Assembly: GCA_038501625.1 (NCBI GenBank)
Contig: JAZAYU010000008.1
Span: forward strand, 1,550,001-1,614,000
Direction: 5' to 3'
DNA length: 64,000 nucleotides
From: Corbicula japonica
Lineage: Eukaryota; Mollusca; Bivalvia; Venerida; Cyrenidae
The position numbers and the translations under genes are program-made. The notes under the pieces are model-generated. The model worked only from the letters and a program-made list of their open reading frames with translations, searched no databases and was not told the DNA's origin. Shown here piece after piece: positions 1 to 11,284 of this stretch (its first letter is position 1; the number at the start of each line of letters is the position of its first letter).

Positions 1-334
1 GACAAGAGCATGAGCGAATACTAATTTCGAATGGACAGACAGATAAAGAAAAGTACAGAAAAATAGCTAGACCAAAAATCCCCAAAGTTCTATTAACATC
101 CAAACACATAAACAAAAAAGCACAAAAAAATTGTTTTCACTATCATATCACTCACGTAGGCATTTAAAGTGATATTTTGTGTTGTTTATATTTTGAGTTT
201 AATTTTAGGATTTTTTTTATTTAGCAAATGTTTACTGGTCTCCCATTTCTTAACATATTTAAAATAAAATAACACTAATAACATTGATTTGTCCAGTTTG
301 ATTGAACTGCGTTTTGCCGTCAGAATAACAGATA

Positions 335-1018
335 AACGTAACGTTGAAAGCCATGGAAAGTATGAGAAATATCAAAATATTGTAGGCTCGAATTTATTGA
401 GCCTGTTAATGGCAAGTAATGGAAATTCATATTACTGCCCGACCCTCTTAGCCCCGGGTTGAGCGCAACCCAAATTTTACACCAGTAAACCATAAGATTC
501 ATACGATACGACGGTGTGCATATGGCGTTGAACATGGAACATATAATGAGGGATTGTCAGATTAATACCATTCCATGTTCAGCGGCGCATGGTCCCGAGA
601 TAAATAAATGGGTATGCCCTAAATAAAAAAATGGGCGGAACTGAACAGATTAAAATTTTGTAAGGGGATATGAGAATATAAATCCTGCATATCACATAGA
701 TTGCCAAAGGCAAACATTAAAAATCAAATAAGTATATCATTTGGCAGATTGAACAATATCCAAATCTATATTGGCTGGGATATTGAAACCACCCATATTA
801 CAACAGCCGAAATATTAAAACAAAATTAATTAAGTTAGTAATCTTAACATACACAAGAATCTTGCCCAACGTTCATCAACGGACAACACTGATTGAATTT
901 ACGGGGAGACATTTTTTCAGTCGCCACACGGAATTAACAACGTTAGTGTGATAGTGAAATAGATTAAAATGGAACTTTGAAAGCCACCGAACTCGACAAA
1001 CATGAAATACTGCAGAGA
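335..1018 (+). repeat. Interspersed repeat R1, copy 1
   Basis: This copy matches the better preserved copies at 9029-9864. It has the same order of words: GAAAGCCATGG, a short hairpin around GAGCCTGTT, ATTACTGCCC, a GCCCCGGGTTGAGCGC box, CCATTCCATGTTCAGC and GGGCGGAACT. Near 900-960 comes the module ACGGGGAGAC...CGCCACACGG, followed by a second, truncated start of the same repeat (from about 972). No protein is encoded. The class is unknown; it could be a non-autonomous DNA or rolling-circle element. Confidence 0.75.
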
Positions 1019-1687
1019 GATTTTGATACTTCTTTTTTTATCCATGGAAGTGCAATCACAACTGTAGACGGCTCACAATGATGATTCAAAAACTTCTCCT
1101 ACTAGCAGATACATGTAGGTAACTTTGCAGGTTGAATTAACCAATGTACTTTCAATTCTGTCATCCAATATTGATTGCTAAGCTGTTTAATATAGTACAC
1201 AGTGTTTATTGTTCATATAGGGCACGAGCGTTGAAATGGGAATTTTAACAACCTGAAGTGTGGATTCAACACACCATTCCCTTTGAGTTCTAAATAGAGA
1301 AATCGCTTTAATGACAAGTTCTTGATTAAAACCTCGCCGAACAAGCTGACGCAAAGAGGCACGTGTAGAAATATATATTAAAATGATAGACACATTTTGA
1401 AAAAACGCGTTAATGAAAGATGACCTGAATAATATATAGTGTTTCTTAAAGGTGATGAAGTTATAAAACATGCCAAACTCTTATTTATTTGATTATCGGA
1501 TTTCGCAACTATTTTTTATACATATCATGAATTAGATGAATATAGAAGATTGCCTTTGATGAAACAATATATTTTTTTTTGCCAAGGCGACAACTGTACC
1601 TGTATTTCAATTGTTGTTTATCATCATAATTGAAGCGTTTTGTGCCGTCATTCCTACCTGTTGAGACGTGATAAAATTTATTTGAAC
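1019..1687. other. Unassigned AT-rich DNA
   Basis: No gene, repeat family or long inverted repeat was recognised here. The short open frames lack codon or motif support. Confidence 0.4.
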
Positions 1688-2225
1688 TCCAACAGAACTT
1701 TGTCTAAAGTAGAGAGGAAAAGAGAGGATGGGTTTAGAAAATGATCAGTTTCAAAGTAGACACCACAAACAATTTACGAAAATGGAAACCAGTCTCAAAT
1801 CTCAAGCATCTGATTGGCTGAAATGGCGACTGGTCGCCATTTCAGCCAATCAGATGCTTGAGATTTGAGACTGGTTTCGAGAATAAATGAGAAACGGAGG
1901 GGTTAGCGCACAGAATTGGTTATAGGCAAAACAGCTACTGGGTGTTAAACCAATTCTAGGGTGCTCAAACCGCGCACTTGCTCCAACAGGATCTCACATG
2001 AAAAAAACAAGTACTAGTTTTATCTGGTGATATAACTCTAAACCACCATTCAACTCGACAATGTTGCATTCAAGAGCAAACAAACATATATATCATAAGA
2101 AGCTTGCAAACGACCTTACCGAGACCAGAGCCCATGGAGTCAAATCAGCAAGAACACGATGTCAGGAATAAAAGAAACAGAACTAGTTTCTATGTTCTTT
2201 TTCAATAGATGTAAAGGGAACGCTG
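1688..2225 (-). mobile_element. PLE 3' region fragment, minus strand, interrupted by a MITE
   Basis: On the minus strand this matches the 3' non-coding region of the PLE at 8640-10150: words such as TTCTTGCTGATT, TCTGGTCTCGGTAAG, the anti-sense of GCACACAAAC and the terminal AGAGAGGAAAAGAGAGGA block. It lacks protein-coding sequence. A palindromic MITE (1784-1878) sits inside it, so the PLE fragment is the older of the two. Confidence 0.75.
1784..1878. mobile_element. Palindromic MITE, copy 1
   Basis: A near-perfect palindrome of about 95 bp. Its arms read GAAACCAGTCTCAAATCTCA, then AGCATCTGATTGGCTG and AAATGGCGAC, and then the reverse complement. It interrupts a PLE fragment and is flanked by AAATG on both sides, a possible 5-bp target-site duplication. 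It is shorter than copies 2 and 5, lacking their outer TTATAA-containing arms. Confidence 0.85.
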
Positions 2226-2289
2226 AAATCCACATAACACTCAAGATATGAAAATATCGCGGTCTTGGTTTCTATATAAACCTTCGTAA

Positions 2290-3016
2290 ACGCTTAAGTT
2301 TTTTTATGGAGATTTAATTTATATACTTAAGAAAATAAAAAGCAATGTTAATTTCTCATGGTTATTCGTAAAAACCATCTGTAAATTCAAAAAAGAAAGG
2401 TTACCAACATGTTATTCTGCAGCGCTCTGCAGGCTTTGTGATTAACCCATCTACAGTTGATCATTATGCTTACCTCTTTGGTTGCACGACGGTGGCAGGG
2501 ATTTTAGAGTTTATGAAGGTTTATGGTGAAATCTTTTCTTAAAAGAACCTAGAAGCTCGAATTGTTTCTTTTATCCCTGTCATCGAGTTCTTGCTGATTT
2601 TACTCCAGGTGCTCTGGTCTCGGTAAGATCATTGAGTACCCGCCCTTTGGCTTTGCAATGCTATTAGCTTCTTATGTTTTATATGTTTGTGTGCTTTTGC
2701 ATGCAACTTTGTTGAGCCGATGGGTGGGTTGGAGTTATTTCACCAAGACGACTTGTACTTGTTTTGTGATTTGAGAACCTGTTGGGGCAAGTGTGAGGTT
2801 GGTGCTCCCTAGAACCTTGTTTTAATCCCCAGTGGCAAATTGTTTTGCCACTGACCGTTCCAAGGCGGTAACCCCTCGGGTTCTCACTTTCGTTTATAGT
2901 TTGTGGCGTCCATTTTGAAACTGATCATTGTAATACCATGCTCTTATTCCTCTTTACTTTTTGGCTGTGTGGGGAGGGGGCTGTGTCTGCTGAATGTGGC
3001 CAATCCTGATATGCAT
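2290..3016 (+). mobile_element. PLE 3' end fragment, plus strand
   Basis: It starts with the last reverse-transcriptase-side sequence (TATGGAGATTTAATTTAT, also at 8610) and runs through the whole 3' non-coding region to the family terminus GATATGCATATTTCAC. It contains the hairpin CAGTGGCAAA...TTTGCCACTG near 2840. It is 5'-truncated and abuts an oppositely oriented PLE copy at 3017, giving a tail-to-tail pair. Confidence 0.8.
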
Positions 3017-4300
3017 ATTTCACTTTTTTTTAAACCCTGCAACCGTCGTGTAAACAAAGATTAACTGTAGATGGGTTAATCACCAGACTTGCAGAGCGCA
3101 GTAGAGTATCATGTGTTTTACTTTTCCTTTTGAATTTACAGAAGGGTTGTACGAATAACCTGGAAAAAATAATATAGCCTTCATTGCATTTAGTTTATGA
3201 ATTAAATCTCCATAAAACTGGCCGAAAAATACCTTGTTGCAATAGTGAAACTGTATGTATTTGTGAATTAAATCTGGGTATCTGCGAAAACACTTGGGAA
3301 GGATTTTCCTTAATTTGTGGTGCCGATAATTCTGTTTTAAAAGTTTTTTTTCTTTTATTCAAAAGTTACGTTCATTGAAATCGTTAACATTGTTACAAGC
3401 TCTAGAAAAGCGAACACACTGTCAAATATCAACACATTAAGATGTTGCACGTTAGCAATCACCGTCTAATAATAGAAAATTTACAATATTAACAAAAAGT
3501 GATCTTTATCATTTATCATTTATTTTCGTAGTGACGAAAGCATTTTTATTAGAAAGATTTAGAACATGGAAGTTGCTTGCTTTTCTGAAGTGTTTGCTTT
3601 ATGAACTGATTCGAAATTTTGCTGTATGTAGAATTTGGTTAGCAACAATATCACTCTCGGATAAAGAAGTCAGTGTGTAAGCATTACTACTAATCAGCTC
3701 TTCAGTTAGAATATTATTATAGTGTATACGTCACACTTTTATTATAATTTTTAAGCCTTATCAGCAGTTGTTAAAAACAAATCTGTTGTGACAGTGTTGA
3801 ATTCTCCCTATTAAATGATGAGGGTTAAAAAGATGTCGTGGTGGTAATAAAGCTATGTTTTCTTTATAGAAGGATATACGGAAAACATGAAATAATGCAT
3901 ATCAGGAATTGCCACAACCAGAAAAACAACCTCCCCACGCAGCTTAAAAGTAGAGAGAAAAAGAGAATCAACTTCAAATTAGACACCACAAACAATTATT
4001 AATTAACGATAAAGAGAACCATTGGGGTTACCGCCTTGAAATGGTCCGTGGCAAAAAAGTATTTGCTACCGGAGGTTTAAACCAGGTTCTAGAATGCATC
4101 AACCTAACACCTGTCCCAATAGGTTCTCATCTAAACATACACGTATAAGTTGTCAATTATTTTCAATATTTGATTTTCAAATAAGAAAATAAGAAAGAGC
4201 ATTAGGCTCAGCATGTTCTCATATACGCCATTTAATGCAAAACGAGTTTAAAGACTTTGCAATTTCCGCAGTACTAAAGTCAATATTAGATGGAATTCTA
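3017..4300 (-). pseudogene. Decayed PLE copy, minus strand, with internal deletion
   Basis: Reading the minus strand from 4300 down gives recognisable pieces of PLE protein: PSNIDF, then EIAKSLNSF, then RISFYKRNIALLPPR (near 3860), then KANTSEKQA (near 3590), and finally the tail around TTATGGAGATTTAATT (near 3205). The part that should hold the catalytic palm, including YLDD, is deleted. Many stops and frameshifts are present. A further 3' PLE fragment (3886-4150) is nested inside it. Confidence 0.7.
3886..4150 (-). mobile_element. Nested PLE 3' end fragment
   Basis: About 265 bp matching the terminal part of the PLE family in minus orientation (ATGCATATCAGGAAT, CCTCCCCACGCAGC, GGGGTTACCGCCTTG, GGTTTAAACCAGGTTCTAG). 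On its left the host copy reads GAAGGATATACG and on its right TGTCAATTATTTT. These two strings are contiguous in the copy at 7205-7235, so the fragment was inserted into the host PLE. Confidence 0.75.
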
Positions 4301-4559
4301 TAGGCCTATTCGGGACCTTTGGAAATAAGAGTACAGATTCTTTATTTTTAAATAACATTTAGATGATCCCCAGCAACGCTACGACCAACATGTAGGTAAC
4401 AATATTTTGATTTTGAACAATCTCACAATTTTGCTGTATTTTCAAAGATCTGTAAATCTGTAAATTTTATTGTTCTAGAAAATTGTGTTTGTATTTGGCT
4501 TGTTGTACTTATTTCAAATGATGGGTTTTTCAGTATTCTTCAAATATTTAGTTACAGCC
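4301..4559. other. Unassigned AT-rich DNA
   Basis: No features seen. It may be the 5' leader of the PLE that becomes recognisable at about 4560. Confidence 0.3.
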
Positions 4560-4599
4560 GATTTAACCGTTTTAATTTCAAACAAATATTATTTATGTT

Positions 4600-5047
4600 A
4601 TGTGGATAAGGACTAATGGTAACACCAAAAGAAGATCACGTGTTCATTGTTCTATTCATGACCTTCAAAATATTTTAAAACATTCTGGTAGACATGCTAT
4701 GCTGTCGCGTTTGGCTTCTCTTTCTATTTCAAGTTTACAAAAAGTGGATAAGGAAGCCGATGATATTGTTATAAGAACTCTTCAACTTTATGAAGTTGCA
4801 AGCAAGTTACTCAGTATTACACTCTGCATGTTCTCAGACCACACATTGACTTGGAATCTGATCACCAAAGACAGTTCCTTAAAATTTCATTTTTAAATAA
4901 AGGTATAGATTTTATTGACCTTCCAAGTATATTTAAAGATAAAACTGTTGAATCGGCAATACCTAATTATTTCAAGAATACTGAAACACCCATCGTTTGT
5001 TATAAATATAACAAGCCAATTAGAAACACAATTTTCAATTGGTGTCT
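4600..5047 (+). pseudogene. PLE reverse transcriptase, N-terminal extension (part 1)
   Basis: Two overlapping frames join by a frameshift near 4850. The first gives a region with RLASLSISSLQKVDKEADDI. The second gives FLNKGIDFIDLPSIFKDKTV and PNYFKNTETPIVCYKYNKP. This is the kind of conserved N-terminal extension found ahead of the reverse transcriptase in Penelope-like elements of aquatic invertebrates. The protein is cut off after about IRNTIFN and resumes at 6960, with a repeat array in between. It is a non-functional relic. Confidence 0.7.
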
Positions 5048-5339
5048 GTGATAAAGGTCTATGTCACTTTTGCTAAAAATAGAAATTTAGGTTTCTCCTT
5101 ATTACTTCGGTAAGCTGTGATCTATTGACACCAAACTTTCTTTGGGTAGCTGATACCAAGACGCAACTCGGTATTTCTGCTCAGAGTCTGCGATCAAGAT
5201 CAAGATCACTGTTGCTAAGAATTGAAGTTCAGTTTCTTCATATCAGATATTTTCTTTACAAAAGTATAAGTATTAAATGAAAACCTGGTTTTCGGCGCGT
5301 GGCGACGTTTTTTTCTTGTTTGGATATAAATTTAAATCA
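5048..5339. other. Left part of the DNA separating the two PLE halves
   Basis: Sequence with no match elsewhere in the window. It lies between the N-terminal PLE fragment and the tandem array and may be the flank of the element that brought the array in. No terminal repeat was identified. Confidence 0.35.
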
Positions 5340-6935
5340 AAAGCATTTGTAACTTTTTAAAAGAACGAACAAAATATGAATATAAAATTATATACCATAC
5401 AAAAGTAATGAAATAATCTTTATCCAGTTTTGATTTAAAGCGAAATTCCAAAAAATTACTACTTAAATTATCGAAAAATCATGAAAACACCCAATTTTGG
5501 GGGTTTACTATGGTATTAATGCATCTTTTATTTTTAAATGATAGAAAAAATATAAAATGATATATCATACACAAAAATAATGATATTATCTTTATCCTTT
5601 ATTAGTTTTAGCGAAATTTCGGAAATTACTACATAAATTATCGAAAATCATGAAAACTCCAAATTTTGGGGTTTTACTATGGTATTTATGCAACTTTTAT
5701 TTTTAAATGATAGAACAATATTAAATGATTTACCATACACAGAAATATTACGAAATTCCAAAAATTACTTAATAAATTATTGAAAAATCATGAACACTCC
5801 AAATTTTATGATATTAAATGATATACCATACACAGAAATTATGAAATTATCTTTATACTTTATTTGTTATAGCGAAATTCCAGAAATTACTACATAATTT
5901 ATTTAAAAATCATGAAAACACACAATTTTTGGGGTTTACTAGGGTATTTATGCAAATTTTATTTTAAAATGTTAGAACAATATAAAATGATATATCATAC
6001 ACAAAAATAATGAAATTACTTTATCCTTTCTTGGTTACTAGCGAAATTCCAGAAATTACTACATAAATTATCGAAAAATCATGAAAACACCACTATTGGG
6101 GATTACTATGGTTTTTATTGGACTTTTATATTTAAATGATAGAAAAATATAAAATGATGGACCATACATAAAAATAATGAACTTATCTTTTTCCTGTATT
6201 GATTTATAGAGAAATTCCGGAAATTACTACTTAAATTATCGAAAATTCATGAAAACAGCTAATTTTGGGTTTTACTGTGGTATTTATGCAACGTTTCTTT
6301 TTAAATGATAGAACAATAAAAATGATATACCATACAAAAATTGATCAATTTATCTTAATTGTTTATTGATTTATAGCGAAATTCCACAATTTCCTACTTA
6401 AAATATCGAAAAAGCGTAAAAATAACAAATTTTTATAGATTTACTATGGTATCTGAACTAACATTATTTTTAATGACAGAACAATATAGAAAACTTCTAC
6501 TTGCAAATAATGATCAAACTACCCTTATTGTGTATTGCTTGAGAGCAACTTTAGAGCGAAATTCCTAAAATCCTGCTTTAAAATTATCGGGAAAAAAAGC
6601 AAAAAGAAAATACCCAATTTTGGAGGTTTTACTATGGTATTTATACAACAATTATTTTTATATGGTTAAACAATATACAAATGATATACCATACAAAAAA
6701 AATGATGATAATATCCTTATCATGTATTGATTTTAAGCGAATTTCCAAAAATTCCTATTTAAATTATCGAAAAAACATGAAAATGCCCAATTTTTGGGGT
6801 AAACTATGGTATCTATGCAACCATTATTTTTAAAATGATATAACTATTAAACAAGAGACATAATACAAAAAAATGATTTAAATATCTTTATTGAGTATTG
6901 ATTTACAAAATTACCTCGGATTTACAGATTGTTGA
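5340..6935. repeat. Tandem array of about 170-bp units (about nine copies)
   Basis: A diverged satellite-like array. The word ACTATGG or a variant recurs near 5504, 5672, 5935, 6102, 6271, 6440, 6630 and 6802, giving a period of 167-172 bp with one longer unit and one truncated unit (near 5760-5830). Each unit carries GCGAAATTCC, AAATTACTAC, TTATCGAAAAATCATG and a CAATTTTGGGG box. Units differ by many substitutions and indels, so the array is old. It separates two halves of a PLE coding region. Tandem repeats of similar length occur in bivalve satellite and Helitron-like families; I cannot test that relation here. Confidence 0.85.
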
Positions 6936-6959
6936 AAACACACCAATATCATGAGACTG

Positions 6960-8660
6960 TTCTAATTCAAAAGTTTGCTATCAAGCTGCCGGTCACATCG
7001 TTAGAGGGGATTTAAATGTTATCAAAGACTTTAGAATCCGCAATTTAATTTCAAAAGGTCCAAAATATAGAATTCCATTGGACATCGACTTTAATACCTG
7101 TCGTGTGGAAATTGCAGAGTCTTTAAACTCTTTTGCAATAAATAGTGTAAACGAAAACATGCTGAGCCTAATGCTCTTTCAAACTGGAAAAAGCAAATAT
7201 TCAAAATAATTGACACTCGTATATCCTTCTATAAAAGAAACATAGCTTTATTACCACCTCGACCTCGTTTTAACTTTCGTCATTTGAAAAAGGGTATTCA
7301 AGATTTTCACAACAGATTTGTTTTAACACCTGCTGATAAGGCTTCAAATAATGTAATTATAGAGTGACGTATACACTATATAAATGTTCAAACGGAAGAG
7401 CTTAATAGCACTAATGCTTATACACTGACTTCTTCATCTGTAAGTGATATTTTTACTGCACACACTCTACAAATTACAAAATTTAGAATCAGTGTTGAGC
7501 CGAAACAAGACAAAGTACCTACTATGTATTGGTTGCCTAAAATGCACAAAACACCTTACAAAGCAAGATTTATCGCAAACTCTAGTTTTTTGTACAACAA
7601 CAAAATTGTCCGTGCTCCTAACATCTTGTCTTACAGCTATAAAAGAACATGTAATTACGTATTGCGAAAACGTTTTTGAAACTACTGGCAAAAATTTATT
7701 TTGGTCTATAAAAATTCAAATGACGTTTTGAAGAAATTTTCAGGCGTTCTGTGTGTCTACATATGATTTTTCTACTTTGTATACTTCTCTCCCTCATAAT
7801 TTAATAAGAGACAAGCTAACCAGTCTCACTTTTGCTAGAAAAAATAAAACATTTATCGCTTGTAATGAACATAGGGCATTCTTCAGAGATGGTTCTTATG
7901 ATAATTATACTTCATGGACCTGTCAAGACCTTATCCTGGCGCTCACATTTTTATTGGATAATATTTATTTGAGATTTGGTACCTCTATTTATAAGCAAGT
8001 AATAGGCATTCCAATGGGTACTAATTGTGCACCCTTGTTGCTGATCTGTTTTTATACTGTTATGAAAGAGACTTTATGTTATCTCTTTCTAACGAACATC
8101 AAGATGATATTATTTCAGCTGTAAACAACACCTCGAGGTACCTTGATGATTTATTAAATATAGATAATAACCATTTTCCATCAGTGGTTAATAAGATTTA
8201 TTCTAAAGAACTACAGCATAATAAAGCGAACACTTCAGAAAAGCAAGCAAACTTTCTTGATCTAAATCTGTCCATTGAAATGGTTACGTCACTACTTAAA
8301 TATATGATAAAAGAGATGATTTAAATTTTAATATAGTAAATTTTCCGTTTTTAGACGGTGATGTTCCTCGTGCAACATCTTACGGGGTTTATATCTCACA
8401 GCTTGTTCGCTTTTCAAGAGCTTGAAACGATGTGAATGATTTCAATGAACGTAATCTTTGCATTACAGAAAACCTTTTAAAACAAAGTAATCGGTATCAC
8501 AAGTTAAGGAAAACCTTTTGCAAGTTTTATCGCCGATACCCAGATCTAATTCATGAATACAGGTGCAGTTTAAATTCACTATTGCAACAAGGTATTTCAC
8601 AGCCAGTTTTTATGGAGATTTAATTTATAAACTTAAGAAGATAAAAGGCAATGTTAATTT
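6960..8660 (+). pseudogene. PLE reverse transcriptase (part 2), catalytic domain
   Basis: Split over several frames, the translation reads: GHIVRGDLNVIKDFRIRN, KGPKYRIPLDIDF, VEIAESLNSFA; RISFYKRNIALLPPR-like sequence; FNFRHLKKGIQDFHNRFVL; PTMYWLPKMHKTPYKARFIA; STYDFSTLYTSLPHNLI (motif A); GIPMGTNCAPL (motif B); and RYLDDLL with YLDD at 8139-8150 (motif C). It continues through FLDLNLSIE and FPFLDGDVPRATSYGVYISQ to YRRYPDLIHEYRCSLNSLLQQGISQPVF. These are hallmark PLE motifs. There are at least several stops and frameshifts (for example near 7208, 7366 and 8324), so it is not expressed as a protein. No GIY-YIG endonuclease was recognised. Confidence 0.85.
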
Positions 8661-9028
8661 CTCCCAGTTATTCGTAAAAACCATCTGTAAATTTTAAAGA
8701 AAGGTTACCAACATGATATTTTACAGCGCTCTGTAGGCCTGGTGATTAATCCATCGACAGTTGATCATTGTGCTTACCTCTTTAGTTGCACAACGGTGGC
8801 AGAGGTTTAAGAGTTTATGAAGGTTTATGGGGAAATCTTTTCTAAAAAGAACCTAGAAGCTCGATTTGTTTCTTTTATCCCTGTCATCGTGTTCTTGCTG
8901 ATTTTACTCCAGGTGCTCTGGTCTCGGTAAGATCATCGAGTACCCGCCCTTTGGCTTTGCAATACTACTAGCTTCTTATGTTTTATATGTTTGTGTGCTT
9001 TTGCATGCAACATTGTTGAGCTGATGGG

Positions 9029-9640
9029 TGGGTTGGAATAGATGAAAAGGGAACTTTGAAAGCCATCGAACAAGACAAATATGAAAATATTGCAGGCTCG
9101 GTTTGATCGAGCCTGTTCATGGACAGTAATGGGAATGCATATTACTGCCCACGCCGCCTTGCCCCGGGTTGAGCGCAATTCAATATTTACACCAATAAAC
9201 AGTACAATTTTGACCATCCCAAACGATGGTGTGCATATGGCGGTGGACATGGAACCTTCAATGCGGTATTTTCAGATTAAGACCATTCCATGTTCAGCTG
9301 CGTATGGTCCCCAGATAAAAGAATGGGTTTGCCCTAAACGAGAAAACAATGGGCGGAACTAAACAGAATAGAAATTTGACAGGGGATCTTAGAATATAAA
9401 TCCTGCATATCACAGATAACTCCAAAATTTAAAAAGCAGGATGTATATCCTTGGGGGTGATTGAACAATTTCCAAATCTATATTGGCTGGGAAATTGAAA
9501 CCACCCATCTCAAAGCTGGCCGAAATATTTAAACAAAAGTAATTTTAGAAGTACTATTAACATAGTACATAAGTATCGTGCTCAACGGGGAGACTTTTTA
9601 CAGCCGCCACACGGCACAAACAACGCTACTGTGATATTGA
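9029..9640 (+). repeat. Interspersed repeat R1, copy 2, first unit
   Basis: Best-preserved full unit, about 610 bp. It begins AATAGATGAAAAGGGAAC, has the hairpin GCAGGCTCGGTTTGATCGAG...GCCTG near 9095, a GCCCCGGGTTGAGCGC box, ATGGTGTGCATATGGCGGTG, and ends with the module CGGGGAGACTTTTTACAGCC...GATATTGAAA. The next unit starts immediately. No coding capacity was found; the frames on both strands are chance frames. Confidence 0.8.
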
Positions 9641-9864
9641 AATAGATGAAAAGGAAACTTTGAAAGCCATCGAACAAGACAAATATGAAAATATTGCAGG
9701 CTCGGTTTGATTGAGCCTGTTCATGGACAGTAATGGGAATGCATATTACTGCCCACGCCACCTAGCCCCGGGTTGAGCGCAATTCAATATCTACTCCAAT
9801 AAACAGTACAAATTTGACCATCCCAAACGATGGTGTGCATATGGCGGTGGACATGGAACCTACA
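9641..9864 (+). repeat. Interspersed repeat R1, copy 2, partial second unit
   Basis: A direct repeat of the first about 225 bp of the unit at 9029, differing at only a few positions. It stops abruptly at GACATGGAACCTACAATG, after which the interrupted PLE resumes. The very high identity between units suggests a tandem (about 1.4-unit) insertion rather than two independent events. Confidence 0.8.
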
Positions 9865-10150
9865 ATGAGTTATTTCACCTAGACAACTTGTACTTGTTTT
9901 GTGATACGAGAACCTGTTGGGGCAAGTGTGAGGTTGGTGCACCCTAGAACCTGGTTTAAACTCCCAGTGTCAATTTGTTTTGCCACTGACAGTTCCAAGG
10001 TGGTAACCCCTCGGGTTCGTACTTAACTGTGGCGTCCATTTTGAAACTGATTATTGTAATACCATTCTCTCTTTTCCGCTCTACGTTTTGACTGTGTGGG
10101 GAATCTGTGTCTGCTGGACGTGGCCATTCCTGATATGCATATTTCATTTT

Positions 10151-10580
10151 ATTTGGAAGTGCAATGCAATCTATTCCTTTTTTACAGTAAATGTCTTTGA
10201 TGATTTCAAGTCAATGTGTTGTCTTAGAACACGCCGAGTGCAAGGCTCACAACTTCAAAGACATATAATAAAAATAGAAGTCAAACGTGAAAGCATAGCG
10301 TGACTACCAGACTGTTTTAAAATTATTTGAAGGTCATGAATGAAACAAATAACACGTGATTTAAATGTGTAGCAGCATTTACATGTACCAAAATCAAACA
10401 ATTAGTTGTACAGTACTGAAAAATGCATGATCCTGTCGCATTGACATTAAGGTTCTAGACAAGCCAATTTGAAATACCTGGTAAATGGCATCGAGCTTGA
10501 GGTTGAATCATATCTACGTGGAATAACATCCTCCGATTTTAATGTCAGTCTTATTTAAATATGGAACATATTTTTTCTAT
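10151..10580. other. Unassigned flank
   Basis: Nothing recognised beyond chance open frames. Confidence 0.3.
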
Positions 10581-10581
10581 G

Positions 10582-10637
10582 TACCACTACTACTACCACT
10601 ACCACTACCACTACCACTACTACTACTACCACTACCA

Positions 10638-10669
<32 letters not shown>

Positions 10670-10711
10670 GCTACTACTGCTACTGCTACTTCTACTACTA
10701 CTACTACTACC
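10582..10711. repeat. (CTA/CCA)n microsatellite
   Basis: Imperfect trinucleotide array of CTA, CCA and CTG units, about 130 bp. The leucine/proline-rich frame across it is a by-product of the repeat. Confidence 0.95.
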
Positions 10712-11284
10712 GATAGATAACTGCTGGAACTGGTTAAGTTTGATTTTGTTTTTACTACCTCCCTTTGTTCTAGATTGAAAATATGTTGATATATCAGTTT
10801 GAAGGCGTTTTATGTTAGAAACTGTATATTATATTCCTTTCGAACACGCATCTAAAAAATTATACAGATAAATGGCCTGGATTTAAACCACATTAAATGT
10901 GACATATACACCACTTTAACAATTAATACATGCTATTCATTAGAGGCGTGTTAATCTACACCAACTAACACAGATATCTATAAGAGTTGTGTTAATTGCC
11001 AGAAGAGCTCAAACTACTTTAAACGTAGAACAATGTCGGAGTATCTCAAACTGTTTAATTCGCCGTGCAATAATGCCAGAGCATCTCAACACCTCGCCAC
11101 TGCCGTGGAACAATTCCATTGCTCCTCAACTCCTGCCGTGAAACAATAGTATGTTCAATGCTTTTAAATTCCTCCTTACATTTAGACCAAATGAGCACTT
11201 TTTAAGTGCTTACTCTGCAGCTCATTAAGTGAATCAGTTCTAAAAGCTTTATGGGTCAAAGAACAGTTTGGTTGTATTTAACAT
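10712..11284. other. Unassigned AT-rich DNA
   Basis: No gene or repeat match seen, apart from loosely similar words (GAGCATCTCAA, AAACAAT) repeated near 11030-11150. Confidence 0.3.

Larger units (their letters stand above)
8661..10150 (+). mobile_element. PLE 3' non-coding region, split by an R1 insertion
   Basis: The 3' region of the PLE runs from 8661 to about 9028, is interrupted by repeat R1 (9029-9864), and resumes at 9865 (AGTTATTTCACC) to end at GATATGCATATTTCA near 10146. The uninterrupted copy at 2290-3016 reads GGTTGGAGTTATTTCACC straight through, which proves the interruption. Solo copies of this 3' end occur throughout the window, as expected for 5'-truncated retroelement copies. 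Confidence 0.8.

Noticed and set aside
7467..7691. Minus-strand frame opposite the PLE
   Set aside because: It is the antisense shadow of the PLE reverse transcriptase region.
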